From: Quercus robur
Taxonomy: Eukaryota > Streptophyta > Magnoliopsida > Fagales > Fagaceae
Assembly: GCF_932294415.1 (NCBI RefSeq)
Contig: NC_065535.1
Coordinates: 14,651,282-14,715,281, forward strand
DNA length: 64,000 bases
Direction of reading: 5' to 3'
Below, piece after piece: positions 1-10,555 of the stretch (the stretch's first letter is position 1; every line of letters begins with the position of its first letter). Both the position numbers and the translations under genes were made by a program. A model generated the notes under the pieces. The model was given only the letters and a program-made list of their open reading frames with translations, had not been told where the DNA came from and searched no databases.

Positions 1-1234
1 ATATAAACACCATGAGCAATACCCACTGGACATAGAAAGAATTATGCATTTTTCATAGTGTTCATAAAGTGTTGTAAGGCTTTTAGGTTGTGGGTTATGT
101 TTTCATTACTCTAGTAGTGTGCAACACCATCAAAGAAACGTTTTTGTTCGTGGGATTCACAAACTGGAATACATAACGAGTTTGAATTGCTGGTTTGCAT
201 TGAGGCTAGCTTGGACAGCGTAGAACAATCTCGAAACTCCTGTGTGATCATTGGTTTAAGCTAAGAAAGGTATGTCGAAAAATGAATTGTTAATATTCCG
301 CTACAGCATCTTTGTTTCTTACACCTTTTTCTCCTCCTCTAACTCTATCAAAATCTCTCACTTCTGGGTTTTGCTTTTTATGGGTTAGATTTCAATGGAT
401 TAATTTATTTATGGGTTTTGCTTTTTTTTCCCCTTCTAGATTGGATTTTTCTAATGTTGGAAATTTTGGGGTTAAGACTTTTTTGTTCTTCAAAGGGATG
501 CTAGAGAAATTTTCAACGAGATAAAGGATGTTGGTGGCAGTGTGGTGGAGTTTGGAGAGGTTGTAAGGAAAGGAGGAGAAAGAGTGGAGTTGTGGAGGTT
601 GAGGTTAGAGAGAGACGACAATGGCTGATTGGTTTTTTTTTTTTTTTTTTTTTTCAAAGAGAAACTTTGTTAGCGTAATAAAGGAGGTTAAAACCGTTTA
701 TGCTATCTTGGAGAAATACATGTACACCACTTGTAGTGATGTAATTGGAGAATCTAAGGTTATGTTTGGTAACAATTTTTGTTTTCTATATTCAAAAACT
801 TGTTTTTTGGGAATATAAAAAAAAAAACCAATTTTCTTGTATTTTTTAAATCCAAAAACATGTTTAGTTAGTTGAAATTAAAAATATAGTTTTTTAAAAA
901 AAAAATAGAAAATACTGAAATATGTTATTACTAGAATTTGAATTCTGATGCTAACTCATTAAATGTGACAAATTTATCAAATTAGATGCGTGTTTTCATT
1001 AACTTTTGAAAACAAGAAACTGAAAAGTTTGAAAACAGTCTTTTGCATGTTTTTAATTTCCTTCACAAATTGAGTTTTGAGAAGAGTTTTTGTTTTTTGT
1101 ACATTTTTTGTTGCCAAATAAATTTTTTAGTCTCAAAAATAGAAAATTGTTTTTGGAAATAAAAAATAAGAGGAAAAAACAGTTACCAAACATATCCTAA
1201 ATAACCACACCTAAGATATTATACTTAAGTTTCG

Positions 1235-1270
<36 letters not shown>

Positions 1271-1640
1271 AAAGAAATTGATAGAGCAAGTAGTAAGAAG
1301 GTAATTTTAGTTTTCAATTTGTGTGAATGATTGATCAACTTCACTCTTGGCCATGATAGTGGTTTTTTTTTTTAGTTTAAGCCTAATGTCACATCAGTTT
1401 TAATTTAGGCCACATCATTACTATGATTGATACTCAACTAGATTTAGGATGAAACATGTTGAAAAGTCGAACTAAAATTGATTAGTTTAAATTTTAGGAC
1501 TAAAATTGTTTCTATAGTAAATTTCAGGATCAACAATGTGTGTTTCTTTAAGTTTTAATACATTTTTGATATCTTATACGCCAGTTAAAGAAATACTATG
1601 ACTCACTTTGGTTTATTTTTTATTGCTTTTTTTGGACATT
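1..1640. other. AT-rich spacer, no supported gene
   Basis: No reading frame here looks like a protein. The stretch holds a T run near 632-653 and an (AT)n microsatellite at about 1237-1265. A short GA-rich part (560-620) precedes an ATG at 621, but the frame that follows is poly-Phe from the T run and I do not support it. Confidence 0.6.
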
Positions 1641-1642
1641 TT

Positions 1643-2211
1643 GGGCCCGTTTGGTCATAAAGTTCAAAAATTGTTGTTTAAAAAGATGTGAAAATTGTAG
1701 TTTAAAAAGTGTTGTTGAAATACGTGTTTTTAGTGTTTATAAAACAAAAAAATGTGTTTGGTATCATGGTTTAAATAACATGTTTCAGTGTTTAAAAATA
1801 TAAAATATGTGTTTGGTATGTGTGTGTTAGATTGTACAAAAAAGTTGAGCAAAGTACAAAATTAATGCCGCTGGGTTGCTGTCTATGTGGCTGAGAGAGA
1901 TCCTTGTTAATTCGGTGTGAAGAGATGAGAGGAAGGGAGGAGACATTCTTTCAAAATAGCTGACCAGGTGGGCCAATAATAGTGTTCAACCTAATTACGA
2001 AAGTGCCACTGAACACTAGTTTTTGTTGTTAAAAATCAGCCCAGAGGTGATTTCCAAAACCATTATTTTAAACATATGTTTTGAACAATGTTTTTCAAAC
2101 AGCTCTGTTGCGGAATGGTCCACCAAACGCTTTTTTTTTGTTTTTGGACACTAGTGTTCAGTGTTTAAACACTGAACACTATGTTTTGAAATCAATGACC
2201 AAACGCTGTCT
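1643..2211. mobile_element. Possible small non-autonomous DNA transposon
   Basis: The ends carry the inverted pair CGTTTGGTCA (about 1649) and TGACCAAACG (about 2198). Both arms hold further TTTAAA-rich, partly complementary sequence, and there is a perfect 22-bp palindrome (GTTCAGTGTTT/AAACACTGAAC) at about 2157-2178. This CGTTTGG-type terminus is common in plant hAT-like MITEs. I could not find a convincing target duplication, so the borders are approximate. Confidence 0.4.
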
Positions 2212-2696
2212 TCATTTCTCATCTTTACCCAACAAAAAGAAAAGAAACTCCCATATTATTTATCTCATTTTATTATCTCCATTCCCTATTAGAAAATCTC
2301 AAACTACATACAGTCAAAGAAAATCTCATATTTTAGTAACTTCTAAAGCATTTGATTTCTTGATATAGTAAATTTTGTAAAGGATTAGTACCAATCTTTT
2401 ACCTTTCTTAAAAGGACCATATCTCCAAAAAAATAAAAATAAAAAAAATAAATAAAAGGATCATATCTCTGGTGGCAAAGTGATGGCATATAGGCCCAAA
2501 GGTTAAGACGTTATGTAAAGGGGCCTATAGGCCCAGAAAATTGTAGATTTAGACCGTCACTTGGGACCAGGTCATGTCGCAAGTACTAGCATGTCACATT
2601 TTGTAAATGTCCAGTCAATCATGTAATCTAGGCCTCACACAGATTAAGTCATACCCATTTTAGTGTTAGATCCGTAAAACCAAGAAACTTCACTCT
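2212..2696. other. Spacer, nothing recognised
   Basis: Low-complexity A-rich sequence (2427-2459) followed by unique-looking spacer. I see no gene, RNA or repeat structure here. Confidence 0.5.
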
Positions 2697-2705
2697 CCAA
2701 AATGC

Positions 2706-3277
2706 GGCAAAAATGGCCCATTACCATCAATTTTCAAAATAATTTGCCCAGAAACACTGTTTCCAAACTATATAGCAATATACCACTTTTTTAGGTACTC
2801 GAGCTTGGCAAGCTCGAGTACCATGTTTTTTTAATCCACTATCACCCCATATTCAAGGAGCCCTATAGTGGCGTTTTTAAGCCCTATAGTGACGTTTTCG
2901 GGCCAAAAAACGCCACTATTGGGCCCCTTAACCTGTTATGGGGACTTGTAAAAAAATTTTGCAGGAAAACGCCGCTATAGGGCCCAAAAACGTCACTATA
3001 GGGCTTTAAAACGCCACTATAGGGCCCCTTGAACCTGTTATGGGACTAAAAAAATTTTGCAGGAAAACGCCGCTATAGGGCCCGAAAACGTCACTATATG
3101 GCTTAAAAACGCCACTATATGGCTCCTTGAATATGGGGCGACAGTGGATTAAAAAAACATGGTACTCGAGCTTGGCAAGCTCGAGTACCTAAAAAAGTGG
3201 TATATACCTATATAGTTTGGAAACAGTGTTTCTGGGCAAATTATTTTGAAAATTTATGGTAATGGGCCATTTTTGCC
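2706..3277. mobile_element. Mutator-like foldback MITE (572 bp) with 9-bp target duplication
   Basis: The element starts GGCAAAAATGGCCCA and ends with its inverted complement. The arms stay complementary for about 170 bp, including a palindromic CTCGAGCTTGGCAAGCTCGAG-type block on each side (about 2800 and 3170). It is flanked on both sides by the 9-bp direct repeat CCAAAATGC (2697-2705 and 3278-3286), the duplication length typical of Mutator-like elements. The interior carries nine copies of a roughly 18-bp motif of the form AACGYCRCTATAGGGC, two inverted and seven direct. Seven of them sit in two tandem blocks of about 110 bp that also share CCTGTTATGGG and TTTTGCAGG. It has no coding capacity, so it is non-autonomous. 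Confidence 0.85.
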
Positions 3278-3578
3278 CCAAAATGCTGTAATACAGTTGA
3301 AGTTACTTTTTAGGCCAGGAGTCTGATCAAATTCCACTCCCACCATTTGTTGTAATTTTTTTTTTTTTTGAAAAGCATTTGTTGTAATTAAAATAAAATA
3401 AAATGCTTTCAGAAATCCATCAATCTCAGATTTTATACTTCAAAATTACAAATAATTGGTGTGGGGCCAGGCCCAAAATAATGGGCTAGTTAAATACGGG
3501 CCCGTCCGAGAAGTATCGTGTCCGAGGAGAAGTCATAGCCAAAACATTATTCCAGCCCAACTGCGGTAAAAGAAACCT

Positions 3579-3604
3579 GTCCGAGGAGTAACACCTCCTC
3601 GGAC
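3579..3604. repeat. Perfect hairpin in the LTR upstream of its TATA box
   Basis: GTCCGAGGAG, a 6-base loop, then CTCCTCGGAC. The same hairpin is present in the 3' LTR about 42 bases after its start equivalent (13621-13646). The stem contains the octamer TCCGAGGA that recurs throughout this element. Confidence 0.8.
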
Positions 3605-3660
3605 ACTACGAAGTCCAGACCAAGAGCTCGCCCCAACCACTGCAGCTCGTCCTCCAAGCA

Positions 3661-3667
3661 TATAAAA
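3661..3667 (+). promoter_or_regulatory. LTR TATA box
   Basis: TATAAAA in a GC-richer context within U3, about 470 bases before the LTR end. The matching copy is at 13703-13709. It probably drives the genomic RNA. The position is seen; the function is inferred. Confidence 0.6.
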
Positions 3668-4136
3668 AAGAATAAAACCCAAAATATCTCATGGAAAGCT
3701 GCTACCACCACATTAAATGTGTCACAACCACCCTCTTGGCCGCATTAATGAGGAAAAGACCCCTGAACAGTACTACCTTGGCCACTGCAACTCACAAGGG
3801 AGTGATAAAGGTGTCTGATAGGACAGGTGCTCAAGTGAGGGCTTAGATGATCAACAAGTGTAAGGTTCAGATAAGAATGAGAGAGCTATATAATGTAATG
3901 GAGTCCCTCAAAGAGGGGGACGGAGAATGTATTGGGCACTCAGGAAATAGAATCTTCTGCTGAATATCCATTCTTGTGTTTTTATTCCTGCAACAATATT
4001 CTCCATGCATCAGACCGACTAAACTCACTGAGGCTAAGTTCTTTGACCCATCCTCTACAAGTATTTATTGTGTGTTGCGCCTTGGGCCAAGGCCTGATCA
4101 ATAGGGTTTGGGCCAGGAAAATCGTGCAACTACAAT

Positions 4137-4153
4137 TGGCGCCGTCTGTGGGA
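4137..4153 (+). promoter_or_regulatory. Primer binding site of the retrotransposon
   Basis: TGGCGCCGTCTGTGGGA begins two bases after the 5' LTR. TGG at its start fits the CCA end of a tRNA primer, and the first nine bases resemble an Asp-type tRNA end. The tRNA identity is not settled from here. Confidence 0.7.
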
Positions 4154-4301
4154 AGAACTAGGGCATCAGCTAGCACAACGGTCGAGAGGCCCACACCAGG
4201 AGAATCCTCACCAGGCTAACTCCCAACAGACACAACCCGCCGAGTCCCAGAGGCAAAATAACCCCACCAACCCAGGCGGCAGGGGGAATCGTGAGGGAAG
4301 T

Positions 4302-5267
4302 GTGCATACTATCCGGACGAGCCAGAGCCACACTCAGACAGGTAGTCACGTGTCCCGGAGGCAAAATAGTCATCAGGCCATACAGCGAGAGATAGATGAC
4401 CTGAAAAGGGAGTTACGACGTGTGCGGCGAAAACGATCTCCCTCCAACTCAGACGAGTCTTCTAATGCGGAGGATGCGAGTTACCGACGGAGGTCAAGGA
4501 CCCCCCCAAGTGAAACATTTTCCTACGAAAGGGAACCACGCCCTGTACGGAAGTATGAGAACCCATCCAGCAAGGGTTTGGGGAACGATGTTATGAAGAA
4601 GGCGCTGGACCAGGTTTCAAGGTCACCCTTCACGTATAGAATTGAAGGGGCTATGCTGCCTCGACGCTTCAACCAACCGACGTTCGCCATCCATAACGGC
4701 CGAGCAAACCCGGTAGAGCATGTGAGCCAGTTTAACCAGAAAATGGCAATCTACTCGCAAAATGAAGCCCTAATGTGCAAAATCTTCCCATCCAGCTTGG
4801 GATCAATGGCGATGAGATGGTTCAACAGCCTGAAGATAAATTCCATAGGCTCCTACAAGCAGCTTACTCAAGCTTTCTGCTCCCGTTTTATCACAAACAC
4901 CAGAGTCCCTCGACCCCTTAGTTCACTATTATCCCTATCCATGCACGAAGGAGAGACCCTGAAAGCATACTCGGATAGATATTGGGAGGTGTATAACGAC
5001 TTAGATGACAACCATGATGATGTTGCTATCAGCACGTTCAAAAGTGGCCTTCCCACCGAACATGGCTTAAGGAAATCCCTCACTGGTAAACCAGTTGCCG
5101 ACGTTCATCAGTTGATGGATAGGATCGACAAGTACAAAAGGGTGGAGGAAGATCAGCTGCAAGGAAGGAGAAAGGAGAAGGTCGTCCCCCCCAAAGCAAA
5201 TGACTTTAGGTCGGAACGGTATAACCCTAGCCAGCCGAGGAGAGATTTTTCGCGACAGGCTGGATAG
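4302..5267 (+). pseudogene. gag: Retrotransposon gag (N-terminal and capsid-like part), broken
   Basis: Encodes the structural Gag region of the Tat element. An Arg/Glu/Ser-rich N-terminal part precedes a Retrotrans_gag-type core. That core runs from about residue 120 and includes MAMRWFNSL, FITNTRVP and a SLLSLSMHEGETLKAY-like helix block, as is usual in plant Ty3/gypsy Gag. The frame is open upstream as far as the primer site but has no ATG there, so the true start is uncertain; 4302 is a GTG-opened limit, not a proven start. It ends at a TAG at 5265-5267. The same frame continues directly downstream with clearly gag-like sequence, so the stop is a break in the gene. The TAG is one transition away from CAG. 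Confidence 0.85.
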
Positions 5268-5282
5268 AGCCACCCACAAACA

Positions 5283-6215
5283 GTGAATGTCGTATTCAGG
5301 GAGCCGGTGCAACAGGTGCTGGAGAAAGTAAGGAACGAGCCTTATTTTAGATGGCCAGGAAAGATGGCCGGAGACCCTTCCAAACGTAACCAGGACCTGT
5401 ACTATCACTACCATCAGGACCATGGGCATACCACTGAGGATTGCAGGAATCTATGGAATCACCTAGATCAGTTGGTCCGAGAAGGGAAGTTACGTCACCT
5501 TCTGCACCCCTCGAGCGGCCATCCCGGTCAAGCAATACAAGAGTCTCGAAAGGATGTGTCCTTAAGACCCCCCACCGGAACGATACATGTCATCCTCGCT
5601 GCACCGGGAAGAACTGGGCCACCCATCCCCAGGGTACTGGCTGTTGATCGGCTCCCCTCCGAGGACAGGCATAGGGAACCCAAGAGGTCAAAAAAGCGAA
5701 GCTTTTTGACATTGGGATTCTCGGACGAGGATAAGAGAGGAACTATTCAACCTCACAACGATGCCTTGGTGGTTACGTTAAGAATTGGAGGATTCGATGT
5801 GAGAAGGGTGTTAGTAGACTCGGGAAGTGCGGTAGAGATAATGTACCCTGATCTATACAAGGGGCTGAACCTGAAGCCGGAAGATTTGGCAGCTTATGAT
5901 TCCCCCCTTCTCAGCTTCGAAGGGAGGATTGTTACACCAAAAGGGCAGATCCGACTACCCGTGCAGACTGGGTCGGAGGTGGTGGAGGTAAATTTTATCG
6001 TGGTCAACGCTTACTCACCCTACACCGCAATAGTTGCCAGGCCATGGATCCACGCCCTAGAAGCCGTATCCTCCACACTCCACCAAAAAGTAAAATACCC
6101 ATCCAGAGGACAAGTAGAAGAGATCCGAGGAGATCAGGCCGTAGCCAGGAAGTGTATGGTTGCCGCCATCTTACATCGGCCCGCTGCCGAGTCCTCTGCC
6201 CCACAGAGCTTATAG
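5283..6215 (+). pseudogene. Gag C-terminus with defective zinc knuckle, then aspartic protease
   Basis: Same frame as the upstream gag piece. Near residues 40-56 is a knuckle-like HxxxHGHTTEDC block in which the first Cys of the usual CxxH pattern is Tyr, so zinc binding is probably lost. The retroviral-type protease follows near residues 165-250, with the active-site triad in LVDSGSAVEIMY and a later hydrophobic strand in FIVVNAYSPYTAIVARPW. The piece ends at TAG 6213-6215, and the frame continues into RT with no shift, which makes this the second in-frame stop of the polyprotein. The protease would mature Gag-Pol; here it cannot be joined to RT without readthrough. Confidence 0.85.
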
Positions 6216-6332
6216 CAACCAGCCTCCTCGGCCAGGCAAGGGGATGGGCTAACCGAGGAGATAAGGTGTGAAAGTTTAGATAAGATCGCTGTCAACAACG
6301 ACCCGGAGAAGTTTTTTCAGGTCGGCTCTGAG

Positions 6333-7226
6333 TTGCCTTCTCAGGAAAAAGAGGAACTGGTCAGATTTCTCAGAGGAAATGTCGATGTGTTTGCATGGGA
6401 CGCCTATGACGCCCCGGGAGTCGATCCTGGCCTTATTTGTCACCACCTGAACATCAACCCCTCTTCCACTCCGAAGAAGCAGCCACCCCGACGCCCTTCA
6501 AAGGAACACGCTAGTGCCGTAAGAGACGAGGTGGCAAAACTGAAAAAAGCAGGGGCTATCAAAGAGGTCTTTTACCCCGAATGGTTGGCAAACACGGTGG
6601 TGGTAAGGAAGAAGACAGGGAAGTGGAGGGTCTGCGTGGACTTCACGGACCTGAACAAGGCGTGCCCAAAGGACCCATTCCCCCTACCCCGAATCGACAG
6701 GTTGGTGGATGCAACCGTGGGTCACCCTCGGATGAGCTTCCTGGACGCCTTCCAGGGCTATCATCAGATCCCCCTTGCGCTAGAAGACCAAGAGAAGACG
6801 GCTTTCATGACGCCCATCGGAAATTATCACTATAAGGTGATGCCATTTGGGCTGAAGAACGCAGGCTCAACCTACCAAAGGATGATGACCCGGATGTTCG
6901 AGCCACAGCTGGGCAAGATCATTGAGGTTTACATAGACGATATGGTTGTAAAGAGTAAAAGGGTGTCCGAGCACGTGAAAGACCTCGAAAAAATCTTCGC
7001 TATTTTAAGGGAACACCGGTTGCGGTTGAATGCTTCCAAATGTTCATTCGGGGTCGGGTCGGGGAGATTTTTAGGGTACATGGTAACCCACAGGGGAATA
7101 GAAGTGAGCCCCGATCAAATCAAAGCAATAAACAGCCTACAGGCTCCTCGGAACCCGAAGGAAGTGCAGAAGCTCACTGGTATGATCGCAGCATTAAACC
7201 GGTTCATATCGCGGTCAGCAGATTGA
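6333..7226 (+). pseudogene. Reverse transcriptase domain of the Tat element
   Basis: Palm and finger motifs are all visible and intact: WRVCVDFTDLNKACPKDPFPLP, SFLDAFQGYHQIP (first catalytic Asp), TAFMTPIGNYHYKVMPFGLKNAGSTYQR, and YIDDMVVKS with the two catalytic Asp residues. The thumb-like LGYMVTHRGIEVSPDQIKAI block follows. It is in the same frame as the pieces before and after. It ends at TGA 7224-7226, one transition from CGA, where family members read on into the RNase H region. This is the RT that copies the genomic RNA into cDNA; catalytic motifs remain although the polyprotein is interrupted. Confidence 0.9.
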
Positions 7227-7334
7227 TGTCGACCTTTTTTCCTCCTGATAAATAAGTGGAAAGGGTTTGAATGGTCGGAGGATTGTGTTCGGGCTTTCCA
7301 GCAGCTTAAAGAATACCTGTCACGACCACCCATC

Positions 7335-8582
7335 ATGTCCAACCCTGAGGCAGACGAGGTGTTGTTCGCGTACATCGCTGTAGCTCCCCATGCTGTAAGC
7401 CTGGTATTGATACGGGATGATAATGGGGTGCAGCGACCGGTTTACTATGTGAGCAAATCATTACATGAGGCCGAGGTGCGATACCTACCTCTAGAAAAGG
7501 CAATTCTGGCGGTAGTACATGCCACCCGGAAGCTCCCTCATTACTTTCAGACGCATACGGTCATCGTTCTAACTCAGCTTCCCCTTCGAGCAGTGCTTCG
7601 AAGCGCTGACTACACAGGAAGGATCGCCATGTGGAGTGCACTTCTGGGGGCCTTTGATATTAAATATATGCCCAGATCCTCCATCAAAGGTCAGGTCCTC
7701 GCGGACCTGGTAGCGGAGTTTGCTGAACTCTCTATAGAAACAATAACCGAGAAGAAAGGCATGGATGGAAAATCGGTTGGTGTAATTTCAGCAGGGGGGA
7801 CCTTGCATTGGAAGGTCTACGTGGATGGCGCGGCCAACCAGAGAGGATCTAGAGTTGGGATAGTTTTAATATCACCGGACGGTGCCGCCATTGAAAAATC
7901 ACTGAGGCTCGAATTTTCGGCTACGAACAATGAAGCCGAATATGAGGCCTTACTTCAAGGGATGACAATGGTTCAAAGATTAGGCGGAAGAGTAATAGAA
8001 GCATTCTCGGACTCCAGGTTGGTCGTCGGACAAGTGATGGGTGAGCTGGAAGCCAGAGATGCTAGGATGCAAGAGTATCTAGGACATGTCAAACGCCTGC
8101 AGACGAGTTTTGAGTCATTCAATCTGACGCACATTTCCAGAAGTGTAAACACTCATGCAGACTCGCTGGCCACTCTTGCCACGTCCTCGGCGCATAATCT
8201 GCCACGAATGATCCTTGTTGAAGATCTAGTCCAGGCAAGTCCCATCAGCAGAAACCCGGTCCAAGTCCATCAGATCAGACAGAGTCCCAGCTGGATGGAC
8301 CCCATAAAGAACTTCCTCCAAAACGACATCTTACCGGAAGAAAAACTAGAGGCCGAGAAGATACGTAGAAATGCTCCTCGGTTCTGGCTATCAGAGAACC
8401 ACAAACTATATCGGCGCTCCTACTCTGGACCGTACCTACTCTACGTACATCCAGAAGAATCCGAGTCTCTACTTGAAGAGTTACACGAGGGAATTTGTGG
8501 AAGTCACACCGAAGGAAGGTCGCTGGCGCACAGGGCACTCACCCAAGGATACTGGTGGCCGAACATGCAAAGGGAGGCCTAA
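7335..8582 (+). pseudogene. Two RNase H domains plus integrase zinc-binding start
   Basis: Residues 1-130 are the usual RT-linked RNase H of Ty3/gypsy elements (VYYVSKSLHEAEVRYLPLEKAILA, then ALLGAFDIKYMPRSSIKGQVLADLVAEF). Residues 155-280 form a second, archaeal-type RNase H with its acidic set visible: YVDGAAN, NNEAEYEAL, FSDSRLVVGQ and NTHADSLA. The double RNase H is the best single marker for the Tat branch. The C-terminal part begins the integrase HHCC finger (HEGICGSHTEGRSLAHRA, YWWPNMQ). It ends at TAA 8580-8582, one transition from CAA, between the His pair and the Cys pair of the finger. The frame reads on into the Cys pair. Confidence 0.9.
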
Positions 8583-8738
8583 GAATACGCTAAAAAGTGC
8601 GATCAGTGCCAAAGATTTGCCCCGAATATCCACCAACCCGGAGGGGTTCGCAACCCACTCTCTAGCCCATGGCCGTTCGCACAATGGGGTCTTGATATTG
8701 TCGGACCTTTCCCCAAAGCTGCGGGGAACAAGCGATAC

Positions 8739-9530
8739 ATGATAGTCGGAACCGATTACTTCACTAAATGGGTGGAAGATGAACCTTTGGCCAACATTAG
8801 GGACGTGGATGCCCAGAAATTCATCTGGAAGAACATTATCACCCGCTTCAGAACTCCACGTACACTCATTTCCAACAACGGTCTTCAATTCGACAGTAAG
8901 AGCTTTAGGGAGTATTGCCGCGAGTTTGGGATCATTAACCGATATTCCACCCCCGCCTACCCCCAAGGAAATGGGCAAGTCGAGGCCGTGAACAAGGTCA
9001 TAGTGAACAGGCTGAAGAAAAGACTGGATGAGGCAAAGGGGAGATGGGTAGAAGAGCTCCCGCACATCTTATGGACCTATCGGACAACGCCGCAACGTTC
9101 AACCGGTGAGACCCCCTTTTCGATGACTTATGGGGCTGAGGCCGTGCTCCTAATCGAGAACAACTTTCCCACACTGAGGTCTAACTCGTTTACCCCAAAC
9201 GGTAACGACGAGTTATTGGGAAAAAGTCTAGACTTAGCCGAGGAAAGAAGGGAAAAAGCAACGATTCATATGGCTTATTATCACCAGAAGCTGAGACAAG
9301 GGTATGATGCCAATGTTAAGCTGAGGCCTCTAGTTCCAGGTGATCTCGTGATGAGGAAGATTCTCGGCAGCGCAAAAAACCCCTCTTGGGGCAAGTTGGG
9401 GCCCAATTGGGAAGGACCATACCGTGTCACATCCGTGGCCGGGATAGGCCCTTACTACCTAAAAGATTTGGATGAAAAAACCATACCTCGACCATGGAAT
9501 GTAAATAACCTCAGAAGATATTGTTATTAA
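8739..9530 (+). pseudogene. Integrase core, catalytic Asp replaced by Asn
   Basis: The frame begins just after the Cys pair (CDQCQRF) and LDIVGPFP. The first catalytic Asp is in VGTDYFTKW. The second should lie in an ISDNG-type motif, but the sequence reads ISNNG (AAC, at about 8873-8875), so the Asp is lost by a G-to-A change. The Glu follows in GQVEAVNKV. After it come LPHILWTYRTTPQRSTGETPFSMTYGAEAV and the C-terminal KLGPNWEGPYRVT block. No chromodomain follows, in line with the Tat/Athila side of Ty3/gypsy. The natural stop is at 9528-9530. The integrase would insert cDNA; with the altered triad it is very probably inactive. Confidence 0.9.
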
Positions 9531-9600
9531 TGAAAATGGCTTAGCCCATGTTTTGTTCCGTGATTATCCTCTGCCTACTGATCTATCTACAACTATTCAT

Positions 9601-10248
9601 AGTTTTAAACAGAACCTAAGTCCTGCATGGCTCCTCGGACCACAGACTTAGGGGAAATTATTACTCATGACAATTTATACAAGTTTTAAACAGAATCTAA
9701 GTCCTGCATGGCTCCTCGGACCACAGACTTAGGGGAAATTATTACTTATGGCAACTATTCATAGTTTTAAACAGAACCTAAGTCCTGCATGGCTCCTCGG
9801 ACCACAGACTTAGGGGAAATTATTACTCATGACAATTTATACAAGTTTTAAATAGAACCTAAGTCCTGCATGGCTCCTCGGACCACAGACTTAGGAGAAA
9901 TTATTACTCATGACAATTTATACAAGTTTTAAACAGAACCTAAGTCCTGCATGGCTCATCGGACCACAAACTTAGGGGAAATTATTACTTATGGCAACTA
10001 TTCATAGTTTTAAACAGAACCTAAGCCCTGCATGGCTCCTCGGACCACAAACTTAGGGAAAATTATTACTCATGACAACTTATACAAGTTTTAAACAGAA
10101 CCTAAGTCCTGCATGGATCCTCGGACCACAGACTTAGGGGAAATTATCACTTATGGCGACTATTCATAGTTTTAAACAGAACCTAAGTCCTGCATGGATC
10201 CTCGGACCACAGACTTAGGGGAAATTATTACTTATGACAATTTGGAAA
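9601..10248. repeat. Tandem array: 8 units of 81 bp
   Basis: The landmark AGTTTTAAACAGAA recurs at 9601, 9682, 9763, 9844, 9925, 10006, 10087 and 10168, exactly 81 bases apart each time. Every unit holds CCTAAGTC, 22 bases, then GACTTAGG (minor changes in units 5 and 6), so each can form a stem-loop, and TCCTCGGA sits in the loop. Spacers are of two kinds, ending TTTATACAAG (A) or TATTCATAG (B), in the order B A B A A B A B. Such arrays between integrase and 3' LTR are known in Tat/Ogre elements. After the array, 10249-10555 has no gene and is the presumed 3' end region of the antisense gene. Confidence 0.95.
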
Positions 10249-10555
10249 ACTATTGCCTAAGGCAAATCATTTTAAAGCGTGCACGCAGTCTAGCACCATT
10301 GCAACCCTCATTCAAATTCGCTACATGACATCCTCTTTACCTTGACCGTTTGTATCATTACTAGCGTTAAATAAAGGGATGGTACCAGCATGAATCCATA
10401 AAAACGAAGGAAACGTTCTATATTAATATTCCAAGATCAATACAAAAAGAGAGGTCCTTACAAAAGAGCGCAAAAACAGGACGACTCTCATTCAAAAAAA
10501 AATAATAATAATAATAAAGAGAGGAAGGAAATATAAAAATTAAAAAGCCTAAAAG

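Larger units (their letters stand above)
3460..4134 (+). repeat. 5' LTR of the Tat element (675 bp)
   Basis: It runs from TGTGGGGCCAGG to GCAACTACA. A TATA box (TATAAAA, 3661-3667) marks the likely sense promoter. A perfect 10-bp inverted repeat (GTCCGAGGAG/CTCCTCGGAC, loop TAACAC) lies at 3579-3604, upstream of it. It aligns without gaps to the 3' LTR, with 12 substitutions. Confidence 0.95.

Noticed and set aside
3932..4219. 95-codon frame across the LTR end, repeated in the 3' LTR
   Set aside because: It starts inside the LTR, crosses the primer site and has no family features. Chance frame in the leader.
7200..7335. Suspected frameshift between RT and RNase H
   Set aside because: On counting bases the frame continues from 6333 through 7335 without a shift; only the TGA at 7224-7226 interrupts it.
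8481..9065. 194-codon minus-strand frame opposite the integrase
   Set aside because: Shadow of the integrase codons; no splice or promoter signals of its own.
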